DNA from: Oscillospiraceae bacterium
GTDB taxonomy: Bacteria; Bacillota; Clostridia; Oscillospirales; Acutalibacteraceae
Length of the DNA: 64,000 nt
NCBI GenBank assembly: GCA_025757685.1
Contig: CP107220.1
Span: 1,323,501 to 1,387,500, forward strand
Reading direction: 5' to 3'
Shown: piece after piece, positions 1 through 8,695 of the stretch
Layout of the letters: every line of letters begins with the position of its first letter
Position numbering within the stretch: position 1 is the stretch's first letter
Notes under the pieces: generated by a model
What the model was told of the DNA's origin: nothing
The model's database searches: none
What the model saw: the letters and a program-made list of their open reading frames with translations, nothing else
Translations under genes and position numbers: made by a program

Positions 1-168
1 CACCAGGCGGATCGAGCGCTGGAGCTGCTGCGCGCCAGTCGCTACGGTGCAGAGGCCGCCGTCATCGGCACCGTAACGGATGGAGAGGGCGTGGTGGCAC
101 TGACTCCCATTGGCGGCAAGCGCCGGGTCAGCGTGCTGTACGGCGAAGGTTTGCCCAGAATTTGCTGA
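1..168 (+). CDS. HypE-like / AIR-synthase-related protein, C-terminal end (partial)
   Basis: The window opens inside this frame; 55 residues remain before TGA at 166-168. The tail matches the last strand of the AIR-synthase C-terminal domain and ends L-P-R-I-C. In HypE, the hydrogenase maturation protein that makes the cyanide ligand, a C-terminal P-R-I-C carries the cysteine that is carbamoylated and dehydrated. That motif is the main reason for the call. The rest of the gene lies outside the window, so HypE cannot be told from the wider HypE-like AIR-synthase proteins of Clostridia. The next gene starts 25 bases downstream on the same strand and is probably co-transcribed. Confidence 0.6.
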   Translation, partial: HQADRALELLRASRYGAEAAVIGTVTDGEGVVALTPIGGKRRVSVLYGEGLPRIC

Positions 169-193
169 TTTTGATTTTTTAAAGGAGCTTTTT

Positions 194-961
194 ATGATCT
201 TGTACTACACCGGCACCGGCAACAGCCGCTATGCGGCGGAACTGCTGGGGCACCGGCTGAACGACACGGTTCGGGACTGCACCCCCTTTATGCAAGGCGG
301 CACCACACCCCGGTTCCATTCCGTAACTCCATGGGTATTTGTTTGCCCCACCTATGCCTGGCAGATCCCCCATATTTTTGCGGATTTTCTGACCCGATGC
401 CATTTTTCCGGCAGCAGGCAGGCATACTTTGTGATGACCTGCGGCGGTGAAATACACAACGCCCCGGAGACAAACCGGAAGCTCTGCACCCGACTGGGGC
501 TGGACTATATGGGCACAGCAGAGATCGTTATGCCGGAAAATTACATTGCCCTGTTTTCCACCCCAAACTCGGCGGAAGAAGTGAACCACATTCTTGCCGC
601 TGCGGTGCCTGCACTGGAGCACACCGCTGCTGCCATAGAAAGCGGCTGTCCGGTAACGGAACCGAAACCCACGGTGTTTGGCAAGTTTATGACCTATATC
701 GTCAACCCGATTTTTTACGCCACCTGTGTCCATGACCGGGCGTTTACGGTGGACGACAGCTGCATCGGCTGCGGCAAGTGTGCCACCCTGTGCCCCATGA
801 ACAACATTGAACTGCAAGGCGGCAAGCCTCGGTGGAACGGCCACTGCACCCACTGTATGGCCTGCATCAGCTATTGCCCCAAGGCAGCCATCGCCTACGG
901 CAAAAAAAGCCGCACCCGCCGGATCTACACCTGCCCGCCCTATCGGCCGGCAGACCGATAA
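194..961 (+). CDS. EFR1 family ferredoxin (flavodoxin-like plus two 4Fe-4S clusters)
   Basis: A 255-residue cytoplasmic electron carrier. The N-terminus (MILYYTGTGNSRYAAE) is a flavodoxin-like FMN-binding loop. The C-terminus carries two 4Fe-4S motifs, CIGCGKCATLCP and CTHCMACISYCP, about 190-235 residues in. This flavodoxin-ferredoxin arrangement is the EFR1 family of anaerobes; its redox partner is unknown. The start at 194 is chosen because AAAGGAG lies 8 bases upstream. A longer in-frame start at 110 would overlap the preceding gene and has no ribosome site. The product fits anaerobic metabolism and may serve the hydrogenase-type function suggested by the upstream HypE-like tail, but that link is only inferred. 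Confidence 0.88.
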   Translation: MILYYTGTGNSRYAAELLGHRLNDTVRDCTPFMQGGTTPRFHSVTPWVFVCPTYAWQIPHIFADFLTRCHFSGSRQAYFVMTCGGEIHNAPETNRKLCTRLGLDYMGTAEIVMPENYIALFSTPNSAEEVNHILAAAVPALEHTAAAIESGCPVTEPKPTVFGKFMTYIVNPIFYATCVHDRAFTVDDSCIGCGKCATLCPMNNIELQGGKPRWNGHCTHCMACISYCPKAAIAYGKKSRTRRIYTCPPYRPADR

Positions 962-997
962 TCACAATTTTCAAATCAACCACCGCAAAACAACAGA

Positions 998-1093
998 ATG
1001 AAGAATGCTCTTCTTAAGTTGCTTGCTATGTCTCTCTCTGTTTTTTCTTTATCCCCTGTCGTTCATGCAGAATATGAAAAGACAAATGGCTGA
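998..1093 (+). CDS. Possible 31-residue secreted peptide or signal-peptide relic
   Basis: A short frame starting MKNALLKLLAMSLSVFSLSP and ending soon after V-V-H-A-E looks like a signal peptide with an A-x-A-type cleavage region, followed by only about seven residues before TGA. No good ribosome site is seen (only AACAG upstream). The base composition is more AT-rich than the neighbours. It may be the remnant of a lost secreted-protein gene or a chance frame. It lies between the ferredoxin stop and the convergent terminator. Confidence 0.25.
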   Translation: MKNALLKLLAMSLSVFSLSPVVHAEYEKTNG

Positions 1094-1137
1094 TATAAAA
1101 TTATCATGGTAAGAAACAAATCATTTAAAGCAAATAA

Positions 1138-1167
1138 AAAATCGCCACCCAAAAAGGTGGCGATTTC
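1138..1167. terminator. Bidirectional intrinsic terminator
   Basis: The hairpin AAATCGCCACC / GGTGGCGATTT has a short A-rich loop, with A/T tracts on both sides. It sits between the rightward ferredoxin gene and the leftward amidohydrolase gene and can end both transcripts. Confidence 0.85.
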
Positions 1168-1204
1168 TCATTTGCAAAGCGCTTTGCACATATAGGAGTT
1201 TCAA

Positions 1205-2485
1205 TCAATCATAATACTTGTCCAGTTCCGCATCGCAGGCAGGGTATTTTTTGATTTGCGGATGGTCGTAAACCTTGCCGCGAGCCACCACCATATATGG
1301 CTGCTCCAGGGCACGGAAGTCTGCCAGCGGGTCGCTGTTTGCGATGAGCAAGTCGGCGCACTTGCCCACCTCTACGCTGCCGGTCACATCCCCAAGACCC
1401 AGAATACGAGCGTTGTTTAATGTGGCAGTATAGAGCGCAAACTCCGGTGTAACGCCCACTTCCTTTTGGAAATAATGCAGCTCCCGCCACATATTGTAAT
1501 GAGTGGTGTACGGGCAGCCGGTATCTGTGCCCATACCTACCGGCACGCCGTCTGCCAACGCAGCCTTTGCGCCCAGGATCATATTGTTATACACCAAATT
1601 GGAATTGTACTGCACCGCCTCGGTAATGCCCAGAGTCTCTCTTTGGAACTTGGCCATGGGCAGTGCCGGAGACAGGGTGCACACCAACACCGCGCCGCTT
1701 TTATGGAAGGCAGCCAGCTCCGTCTCTGACAAAGTAGAGCCATGCTCAATGGAGTCCACACCGTTAAGCACCGCTGTGCGTACCCCCTCCGGGCTTTGCA
1801 CATGGGCAGCCACCTTCAGACCATAGCTGTGGGCGCGATCGCAGCAAGCCTTGATCATATCCGCCTGCATCATCAGCCGACCCGGCTCGCCTTTCACCTT
1901 GGCGTCCATCACGCCGCCGGTGATCATCAACTTAATCAGATCCACATTTTGGCCGTGAAGCTGATCCACCATGCGCACTGCGTCCTCCACCGTCTCAGCC
2001 GGGTGGGTCACGGAGCCTACCATATGGCCGTGGGGCACACCGATGGCATAGTTGGCTGCTAAGATCCGCGGACCGTCCAGCTTGCCCGCATGGATCCGAT
2101 CCCGCAGCCGGGTGTCCAAATTATCCAGACCGCCCACCGCGCGCACCGTGGTCACACCGGACAGCAGGCCCTGCATGGCATAGGCGTGGCACATGCGCAG
2201 CACCAGCGCCCGGGACAAACCGGAGGACAAGGCGATTTTGGTTAGTCGATTGGTGTTCATGGGCTTGTTCCGGGGCTTGCCCCCCGCAGGCAAGTGCACA
2301 TGTAGATTGATCAGACCGGGCATCAAATACTTGCCGGTCAGATCCACCACCCGGTCCCCCTTATTGGGTGTGATCTTGCCGATCTGTACAATTCTGTCAT
2401 TTTCTATTGCCACATCCGTGCCGGGGCGGGGCGTCATTTGCTCCGTACCGTCCAGCAGCGTACAATTTTGAAATACCGTTCGCAT
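1205..2485 (-). CDS. Metal-dependent amidohydrolase (imidazolonepropionase/prolidase-like)
   Basis: A 426-residue cytoplasmic hydrolase of the amidohydrolase superfamily. It opens with the typical beta-sandwich (GTDVAIENDRIVQIG), then shows the metal motif H-V-H-L in LINLHVHLPAGG, a likely carboxylated lysine in LIKLMITGGV, a metal histidine in KVAAHVQSPEG, SIEHGS, and the final metal aspartate in GMGTDTGCP. The family includes imidazolonepropionase-like and Xaa-Pro dipeptidase-like members, so the substrate is not assignable. The start at 2485 has AGGAGGGGGA just upstream. The longer frame to 2659 would run through the promoter at 2517-2545. The gene is monocistronic, between two terminators. 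Confidence 0.85.
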   Translation of the reverse strand: MRTVFQNCTLLDGTEQMTPRPGTDVAIENDRIVQIGKITPNKGDRVVDLTGKYLMPGLINLHVHLPAGGKPRNKPMNTNRLTKIALSSGLSRALVLRMCHAYAMQGLLSGVTTVRAVGGLDNLDTRLRDRIHAGKLDGPRILAANYAIGVPHGHMVGSVTHPAETVEDAVRMVDQLHGQNVDLIKLMITGGVMDAKVKGEPGRLMMQADMIKACCDRAHSYGLKVAAHVQSPEGVRTAVLNGVDSIEHGSTLSETELAAFHKSGAVLVCTLSPALPMAKFQRETLGITEAVQYNSNLVYNNMILGAKAALADGVPVGMGTDTGCPYTTHYNMWRELHYFQKEVGVTPEFALYTATLNNARILGLGDVTGSVEVGKCADLLIANSDPLADFRALEQPYMVVARGKVYDHPQIKKYPACDAELDKYYD

Positions 2486-2516
2486 AAGGCTCCCCCTCCT
2501 TTGTTTTGATACTCTC

Positions 2517-2545
2517 ATTATACCGAACCGACAACCAAAAGGCAA
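2517..2545 (-). promoter_or_regulatory. Sigma-A promoter for the amidohydrolase gene
   Basis: On the minus strand, TTGCCT, a 17-base spacer and TATAAT. The start codon lies about 32 bases downstream of the -10 box, leaving a short leader that contains the strong ribosome site. Confidence 0.65.
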
Positions 2546-2636
2546 CCGACCCTTTGTGGCCCTTTTGTTGCATAAAAAGCAATTTGCCGCTTTTGTCGCG
2601 TAAAGGAAAGCGCCGCGTGCTGCATAAAAACAAAAA

Positions 2637-2664
2637 CACCTGTGTATCCAGTGATACACAGGTG
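2637..2664 (-). terminator. Intrinsic terminator of the esterase gene
   Basis: The hairpin CACCTGTGTATC / GATACACAGGTG has a four-base loop. On the minus strand it is followed by TTTTTGTTTTT. It lies 14 bases beyond the esterase stop codon. Confidence 0.85.
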
Positions 2665-2678
2665 CAATTTTTATCCTG

Positions 2679-3839
2679 TTATTGCGCCGCTTTGGCGGTC
2701 ATGGCCTGTTGATAAAAAGCAAGCGCTTTATCAATGGCTGCCGTGCCTGCCGGTTCAAAGGGCTGTAACACGCTGAACACATGGGGCAGCGACTGGTTAT
2801 ACTCCGCCTTGGCGTAGTCCTTGATCTCTGCCTGCACCCCATGGGCTTGCAGCACTTCGTACAATCGATGGGTCTGTTTGTTAGCCAGAGTGTCGCCGCT
2901 GCTGGTGATCAAATACGTAGGCGGCAGTGCCTGGGCATAGTCAATGATTTGGTCAAAATCCATGTACGGATAAGTGGCTTTGTCTTTGTAATCCGTGCCC
3001 CACATGGGCTTGGTGTACAGGCTAAACAGCCCGCCGTCCCGCATAAAGGCCACCGGCGAGGTAAGCAGCAGCGCCGTCAGCTCCATTTGCGGATCCACGG
3101 TGTCAAAGGTTTTGCGCAGCTGGGCACTTTGCATCAGCACCGCGCTGTATGCCGCCAGCTGCCCGCCGGCAGAGTCGCCAGTAAGCATAATATTTTGCAT
3201 ATCGCAAGGATATTGGCTGCCGTGGTCACGAATCCAGCGCAGCGCCCGGGCCACATCCTGCAACTGCTGGTTCACCGTCACATCCGGCACCAGTCGGTAG
3301 TTAATATTAAAAACCACATACCCCCGATCCGCCAGAGCGGCGCAGTAGTGGTGGTTCAGCCCCTTTTCCGCATACATCCAGCCGCCGCCGTGAATGTCAA
3401 TGATTACCGGCAGCTTAGCACCGGGCTGTGTATCCGCCGGGTACAGCACATCTAATGTATGGTACAGATTGCCGTCCTCTATATAGGCCAGATCGTTCAC
3501 TTCCGTCACCGTAGGCGGATTCTGGGCCGCGTGCTTGGCTTTGTCGCCCCCATCGCAGTAGCGCCACACCATCTGCATAATCTTCACCACCGGATTGCGC
3601 AGCAGCCCCTTGCCGCTGCCGTCGGCGTACTCCACGGTGTCTGAGGAGACCATACCGCCAATGTAAATCACATCGTCCGCCGTGTCCTTGCGGGGCAAAG
3701 TGCTCAGTTCAATAAACGCAATAGCCACCACAATCACCGCCAGCAAAACGCCGATCACCACAGCCCATACCTTCTTTCTGCTCTTTTTCCCCTTCGCCGC
3801 ACCGGTCTGCGCCTGCACAGCCTTTTCCTTTGTTTCCAT
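2679..3839 (-). CDS. Membrane-anchored alpha/beta-hydrolase (HSL-like esterase)
   Basis: About 386 residues. A lysine-rich cytoplasmic start (KGKKSRKKVW) leads into one membrane helix, VVIGVLLAVIVVAIAFIEL, placing the enzyme on the outer face. The catalytic domain shows the oxyanion motif D-I-H-G-G-G-W, the nucleophile elbow G-D-S-A-G-G and a C-terminal region with a candidate catalytic histidine (SLPHVFS). This is the hormone-sensitive-lipase type of carboxylesterase; the substrate is unknown. The start at 3839 is preferred over an ATG six bases upstream because AGGGGGA is then 6-7 bases away. Frames extending to 4004 run through the promoter. A second, soluble esterase of the same class is at 27931-29073. 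Confidence 0.85.
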   Translation of the reverse strand: METKEKAVQAQTGAAKGKKSRKKVWAVVIGVLLAVIVVAIAFIELSTLPRKDTADDVIYIGGMVSSDTVEYADGSGKGLLRNPVVKIMQMVWRYCDGGDKAKHAAQNPPTVTEVNDLAYIEDGNLYHTLDVLYPADTQPGAKLPVIIDIHGGGWMYAEKGLNHHYCAALADRGYVVFNINYRLVPDVTVNQQLQDVARALRWIRDHGSQYPCDMQNIMLTGDSAGGQLAAYSAVLMQSAQLRKTFDTVDPQMELTALLLTSPVAFMRDGGLFSLYTKPMWGTDYKDKATYPYMDFDQIIDYAQALPPTYLITSSGDTLANKQTHRLYEVLQAHGVQAEIKDYAKAEYNQSLPHVFSVLQPFEPAGTAAIDKALAFYQQAMTAKAAQ

Positions 3840-3867
3840 ACCCATTCCCCCTAAAATATCTATCCGC

Positions 3868-3896
3868 ATTATACTCCATCCTGCCAATCCTGTCAA
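3868..3896 (-). promoter_or_regulatory. Consensus sigma-A promoter for the esterase gene
   Basis: TTGACA, a 17-base spacer and TATAAT on the minus strand, both boxes perfect. Transcription would start near 3861, about 20 bases before the chosen ATG, which supports that start. Confidence 0.85.
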
Positions 3897-3962
3897 TTTG
3901 TAGCAACGCTGCCAAAAGTCTCTATTTATACTGCCATATTTTTTATTTCTACCCTGTACAAC

Positions 3963-3994
3963 AAAAAGAGCAGACATAACTGCCCGCTCTTTTT
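3963..3994 (-). terminator. Terminator after the secreted Ig/Fn3-like gene
   Basis: The stem AAAAAGAGC / GCTCTTTTT with a loop of about 14 bases ends in a T run on the minus strand. It lies just beyond the stop codon at 4032. Confidence 0.7.
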
Positions 3995-4031
3995 GTTGGT
4001 GCATTGTATTTTATCAGTCAAAGCTTACTGC

Positions 4032-5279
4032 TTATTTCTTGGTGGTCACACTCTTCGCCTTACTCCACCCGGAACAGAGCTTTACATTTTTGCCATTGAT
4101 TTTCACATTCTTATAGGTGCGTACCCGCACATAATATTTCTTCTTGGCGGACAGTTTACTTACCGACTTAGAAGTGGTCTTATTCTTGCCTACCGTTACG
4201 GTCTTATTGCCCTTTTTGAAGTTAGAAGATGTGCTATACTGCACTTCATAGCCTTTAGTCTGGGTAGTCTGCTTTTTCCAGGTGACCTTAAAGCCTTTCT
4301 TGGCCGCCGTGACCTTGGACACACTGGTGCCCTTGGGATTGATGGTAAAGGTTTTGGACATGGAGCCAAATCTGGCGTACTCTTTCTTAAACTTCACCTT
4401 AACTGTGTACTTGCCTACATTCTTGCAACCGCCGGAATAAGTCACATTATAGTACGCGCTGGAAATTTTCTTCCCGTTGCTATCCTTCACGGTAACAGAC
4501 GGCTTTTTCACCTTACCGTCATAGGTATAAGAGGTAGCCGACAGGGTCAGCGTCTTGGGCTTATAGAAATATGAAGATGTGGAATGAGAGCATACCCGGC
4601 AATTATAGTATGCAGAGGTGTAATCGCTGTATTTATAAGTTTTCACTTCATAATCGTGGCTGTGTTTGTAGACCTTAATGGTTGCAGGGACTGTATGGTA
4701 AGCGTAGCCCTGCACCTCTGTTTTCATGGTCTTTTCCACATCGTAATCATCATAGGCTGCATAGGCCACAATATAGTAGGTCTTGCCCTTTTGAAGATAT
4801 GCCGCGCCACGGGCCGTATTTCTGTACACATTATAGGTGGAAGATGCAATGGACGCCTCTTTTGAGGTATGGATATTGTATTCATAACTTCCATTTGAAA
4901 CAGAATAATACTTGTTGTCCTTTATGCTCTCTGCATCACTGTAAGCGAACTGTACCGTCATGTGCTGGTTCCGCTCGGCAATATAAATGGAAGCCTCATA
5001 GTACCCATTTGATGTGGGAATAAACTTTAGCACCTTGTTCGGCTCATACACATTGAACAGTTCCGTTCGCTCTGGATTGGTATAAACGCCGTTCTTAAAG
5101 CTCACGCGGTAGCTTTGATTGAGTTTTAATTCCGGTGCAGTCTGCAAGGCATCTTCCTTTTCCTCCTGGCAAACCGGAAACGCGGAATAATTGGCAGCCT
5201 GCGCAATCATGGTGGTTCCCATCAAACTGGTAATCACCAGAATAATCGCAAGAACGGTTGACATCATCCTTTTCATCAT
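4032..5279 (-). CDS. Secreted protein with MBG-like and fibronectin type III-like domains
   Basis: A 415-residue exported protein. Residues 1-29 form a signal peptide (hydrophobic VLAIILVITSLMG, cleavage near A-Q-A-A). The middle is tyrosine-rich and unassigned, with a C-x-x-C-containing segment (NCRVCSHS). Around residues 240-315 is an MBG-like module (SATSYTYDGKVKKPSV to KTFTINPKG). Residues about 318-415 look like a fibronectin type III repeat (KGFKVTWKK, GYEVQYSTSS, YYVRVRTYK). No LPXTG motif or C-terminal membrane anchor is seen, so it is probably released or loosely wall-bound. The start at 5279 is chosen over a GTG at 5288, which overlaps the AAGGTG ribosome site. It is the last gene of the large minus-strand cluster, 62 bases after the gene before it. 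Confidence 0.75.
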   Translation of the reverse strand: MMKRMMSTVLAIILVITSLMGTTMIAQAANYSAFPVCQEEKEDALQTAPELKLNQSYRVSFKNGVYTNPERTELFNVYEPNKVLKFIPTSNGYYEASIYIAERNQHMTVQFAYSDAESIKDNKYYSVSNGSYEYNIHTSKEASIASSTYNVYRNTARGAAYLQKGKTYYIVAYAAYDDYDVEKTMKTEVQGYAYHTVPATIKVYKHSHDYEVKTYKYSDYTSAYYNCRVCSHSTSSYFYKPKTLTLSATSYTYDGKVKKPSVTVKDSNGKKISSAYYNVTYSGGCKNVGKYTVKVKFKKEYARFGSMSKTFTINPKGTSVSKVTAAKKGFKVTWKKQTTQTKGYEVQYSTSSNFKKGNKTVTVGKNKTTSKSVSKLSAKKKYYVRVRTYKNVKINGKNVKLCSGWSKAKSVTTKK

Positions 5280-5341
5280 TAGAATCACCTTTTCTTTCCA
5301 TTATTACTTTCAATCTCATCAACTTTAATGTTTTATTCACA

Positions 5342-7987
5342 TTACAGATAATGTACGGCTAACCACTGATTTGATTCAACTTCTCGTATGAAAATTTCAT
5401 TGTTCCTAAATGCAAGGCTGTTGGGCTGCAATAGACCGTGCGTGACTGTCCAATTCTTTTGTTCAAAATCTTCTGCGTTCAGGATTTCAAAATGCGCCTT
5501 ATCATAGTGACCAGTGGCTGCAAACACCTTATCTTGATAAATCATCATTGACCATATTGGAGTATCACTGTGAATGGTATGCCATTCTTGCATTTTTCCA
5601 CTTTCCAAATCAATTTTGTACACCATCCAAGTACCTTCTTCACCTCTCCATTGATCCTGGATACAATAAAGAACATTACCGCTAATTGATTGCACGATCT
5701 TATTTTCCATATCTATATTCATCTTATCAATCTTTTTGGTACTCAAATTGCATTTGTACAAAACATGGTTAGCACTGGATGTATCATCTATATAGTCAAT
5801 ACCTTCAAAATACAAATCATTTTTATAGGTATAAAATGACAAATGGTCCATATTTTGTTTTTGAATATCTGATACCTGACCATTATTCGCGTCAAAAATA
5901 CATAAACGAGCCGTTCCGCCTAAAGCATCCCCAATACCCGTATATAATAGAATTTGCTTATTCGGTAAGGGAATAAGTTCTGTATAGTAGACGGACCAAT
6001 CATCATCGGCATAGTCTAATCGGTATTCTGTTTTGTTATCGCTTCCATCAAAATTAGCACTATATATAACTCCACATTTGCAATAATAAATTCGCTTATT
6101 TACAAAGACGAAACTGCCTGAGCACGAATCAATTTCCGTTTCATGTCCATTAAGAGCATGAACGACCAAGTCATATCCCGCTTCATCATTTACATTTTCA
6201 GCTGGATCAAGATAAGCATAATACATGCCATCATCAGTATAATCCAGTCTGGCATTCTGTGCATTCCACTGGCGTTTTTGCAGGTCATCATCTGCGCTGG
6301 TATCAATCTGCAAAGCCTCGTCCTGGGAGACGGTTTTGCCGCTTTGCAAAAGGCCTGCGTCCCGGATCTCTTGCTGATTATTGGCTATGTTCTCCTCCAT
6401 CTCTGCAAAATTATCAAAATGTTTGCTTTGGATAGCCAAATAATACAGTGAAAGGACCGTGTTAATGGTCTTAATTCTGTTCTTATAATATGTAGCCGAC
6501 ATATCGTATTTTGCTGCCAATTTGTTGGCAGCATCAAAAGTCTGCTTGCAAGCAATCAGGTAGAAAATGGCAGCCTGGCGATAGTTTTCCGTCTGGGGTT
6601 CGTTGGTGTGGCGGAGTGTATTGTCTAAATCGTTAAAGTCATTAAACAGCATGGTCCGAACCGCTAAATCCAACATAATGGAATAATTGGCATCTGACGC
6701 AATATCACACCCGGCTGCTCGGCAAACCTTGGTGATCACATCCATGGTTGTGGTTACAATCGCCAGCTGTGAAAGCACCACATCGGAAGCCGCCTTTTTC
6801 AGCGCCGTTTTCACCGCATCGTCTGCGCCGTATTTGATCAGCTGCTGTCCCACCTGGCCCATAATATTGGAGACGGTGCTGCCGCCATATCTGGACTTGA
6901 CCTTAAGCAAAGCCACACGGAATGGAAAATCCGTATCAGACTTCAACTGGCGATCACCAAACTGCGCCAGCATATTCTGATTGTCTTCACACATACTGCC
7001 CAGCTTTAGATAATAATCCGCAAACTGCGTAATCTTGGACAAATCGGAAAATGCGGTGTTCCAGTCGCTGGCATCTTTCCAAAGCAGCGATGCGCTCAAA
7101 TTGTCCTCTTTCAGCGGCTGCGTCACATCCGTTATGATAGAAGTCAAATCCGCCAGCTTTTTGGACGTATCGTGCACATCTTTATTTAGCCCGGCTACGG
7201 TGCTAAACCGATTGATCAGATCATCGCCGGAGGTCAGCGCATCCATGTACGCCTGATTGTCCGTAACGCATTTGTCCAAAAAGCTCTCATACTCTTTGAT
7301 GTCGCCGGTATGGAAAATAAAGTCCAGCTTAGATATCCGGCGTTCAAATACGGTAGAGCCGAAATAGCCCAATATGCCGGAGAGCTTGAATAGCATTTCA
7401 CTACCATCAAAAATATCGTCCACAATATTGCCAACATCGTAACGCAGCAAATCCGATTTACTCTGAATTTTGCTCATGGCATATTCTGCGTCTACCAAGC
7501 TGTAACCGCTGTTGACCACCCGCATTACATCGTCTTTAATGGTCAAACTGCATTTTAAGTAAGCCGCCATTTGATCGAGAGGCAAAAATGTGGTTTGGCC
7601 AAAGGTATAAACACCATGAAGAGTATATTCTTTGGACGAAAACGGGTTCATATATACCGTGGCTTTTTGGCTGTCCGGGTTGATCTCTACCCTACCGAAC
7701 TTACTGTTTGCCTCTTGCCCTCTGCGCACAAAAGCGTGGGTATCGCCGTTATAATAAAACAGCGTGTACTTGGCCAAGAAATTGGTAGAAACATACAGCT
7801 CCTGCCCAACGACATACGCCGCTTCCCGGCTCTCTGTTTTGCTGCCGTTTTCACTTACGCTCTCCACCTGGAAAGAAAGGAACCGACTCTCCGCCGCACT
7901 GACCGGCAGACTGCCCAGTAGCATCACCAGAGATAACACCACCGCCAACACCCGGGCAGAGAGCGTTTTGCACCTTTGTTTCATCAT
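5342..7987 (-). CDS. Large secreted protein: stalk-like N-domain, helical middle, propeller-like C-domain
   Basis: 881 residues with a signal peptide (ARVLAVVLSLVMLLGSLPVSAAES). Residues about 50-165 resemble a copper-amine-oxidase N-terminal-like module (FLPLDQMAAYLKCSLTIKDD). The middle, about 170-560, is predicted to be helical. The last 280 residues alternate short strands and D/N-rich turns (YYAYLDPAENVND, IYYCKCGVIYSANFDGSDN), like the DUF5050-type beta-propellers. No enzyme motif was found. Its ATG overlaps the TGA of the preceding gene (ATGA), so translation is coupled. As part of the FHA/kinase cluster it may be a surface-exposed output or sensor, which is inference. Confidence 0.7.
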   Translation of the reverse strand: MMKQRCKTLSARVLAVVLSLVMLLGSLPVSAAESRFLSFQVESVSENGSKTESREAAYVVGQELYVSTNFLAKYTLFYYNGDTHAFVRRGQEANSKFGRVEINPDSQKATVYMNPFSSKEYTLHGVYTFGQTTFLPLDQMAAYLKCSLTIKDDVMRVVNSGYSLVDAEYAMSKIQSKSDLLRYDVGNIVDDIFDGSEMLFKLSGILGYFGSTVFERRISKLDFIFHTGDIKEYESFLDKCVTDNQAYMDALTSGDDLINRFSTVAGLNKDVHDTSKKLADLTSIITDVTQPLKEDNLSASLLWKDASDWNTAFSDLSKITQFADYYLKLGSMCEDNQNMLAQFGDRQLKSDTDFPFRVALLKVKSRYGGSTVSNIMGQVGQQLIKYGADDAVKTALKKAASDVVLSQLAIVTTTMDVITKVCRAAGCDIASDANYSIMLDLAVRTMLFNDFNDLDNTLRHTNEPQTENYRQAAIFYLIACKQTFDAANKLAAKYDMSATYYKNRIKTINTVLSLYYLAIQSKHFDNFAEMEENIANNQQEIRDAGLLQSGKTVSQDEALQIDTSADDDLQKRQWNAQNARLDYTDDGMYYAYLDPAENVNDEAGYDLVVHALNGHETEIDSCSGSFVFVNKRIYYCKCGVIYSANFDGSDNKTEYRLDYADDDWSVYYTELIPLPNKQILLYTGIGDALGGTARLCIFDANNGQVSDIQKQNMDHLSFYTYKNDLYFEGIDYIDDTSSANHVLYKCNLSTKKIDKMNIDMENKIVQSISGNVLYCIQDQWRGEEGTWMVYKIDLESGKMQEWHTIHSDTPIWSMMIYQDKVFAATGHYDKAHFEILNAEDFEQKNWTVTHGLLQPNSLAFRNNEIFIREVESNQWLAVHYL

Positions 7988-8667
7988 TTGAGTGCCTCCG
8001 TCAGGGCCTGCATCGCATCTGTGTACGCATAGCCCAGCATCGCATTTGCAAATGCGTCATTAAACTGTACATGGTACTCTCCGGCATCGTCCACGATCAC
8101 ATCTAATGTTTGGGTTGTGGTCTTGGGTGTGGCCGTCTCGATCATTTTGCAGATCGCCTGGTCCATATCCGAATCGCTAGCCGACTTTTTCGTCTTCTGT
8201 GCCTGGTACTTTTTCAAATCTCCGCTGATATCCGGTGAAGTGACCTGCACAGTCACTGTATAATAGCCGTTTTGCTGCTTTTCTGCACCGGTGCAGGTCA
8301 AGCTGGCTTGCTTGTCCAGCGCATCCAAAAAATCCGGCTGCTTATCCGTAACCGCCGCCTGCCACTGGGTGGTGATCTGTGTTTCAAATTTCTTTAACCG
8401 ATCGGAACGCGCCTTCATGGTAATGCCCACAATGCCGCCGATCAAAAGTGCCGCTGCCAACACGCCGGCAATCACGATCACCACTACTTTTTGTTTCTTT
8501 TGCTGCTCGGCATCTGCCGTCTTTGTACTTTTGGCCGGCACAGCGGCCGCGCGCTGCGCACCGGTCTGCTTAGCCGCCTGCACCTGCGCCGAGGTAAACG
8601 GATGACCGCAGTGCACACAATTCGGCAGTCCGTCCGGCGTTTCCTTACCGCAATACGCACATTTCAT
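7984..8667 (-). CDS. Zinc-ribbon membrane protein with extracellular domain
   Basis: 227 residues. It begins with a zinc-ribbon-like MKCAYCGKETPDGLPNCVHCG, then an Ala/Lys-rich linker, one membrane helix (VVVIVIAGVLAAALLIGGIVGI, about 75-97) and an extracytoplasmic part of about 130 residues resembling DUF4878-type lipocone/NTF2-like domains. Cytoplasmic zinc ribbon plus external domain suggests a signalling or adaptor role; no catalytic motif is seen. The start has AAAGGAG at good spacing. It is the second of three consecutive genes encoding an N-terminal CxxC..CxxC module. Confidence 0.72.
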   Translation of the reverse strand: MKCAYCGKETPDGLPNCVHCGHPFTSAQVQAAKQTGAQRAAAVPAKSTKTADAEQQKKQKVVVIVIAGVLAAALLIGGIVGITMKARSDRLKKFETQITTQWQAAVTDKQPDFLDALDKQASLTCTGAEKQQNGYYTVTVQVTSPDISGDLKKYQAQKTKKSASDSDMDQAICKMIETATPKTTTQTLDVIVDDAGEYHVQFNDAFANAMLGYAYTDAMQALTEALK

Positions 8668-8695
8668 GTCTTACTCCTTTGTTCAGTAAAAGTGC

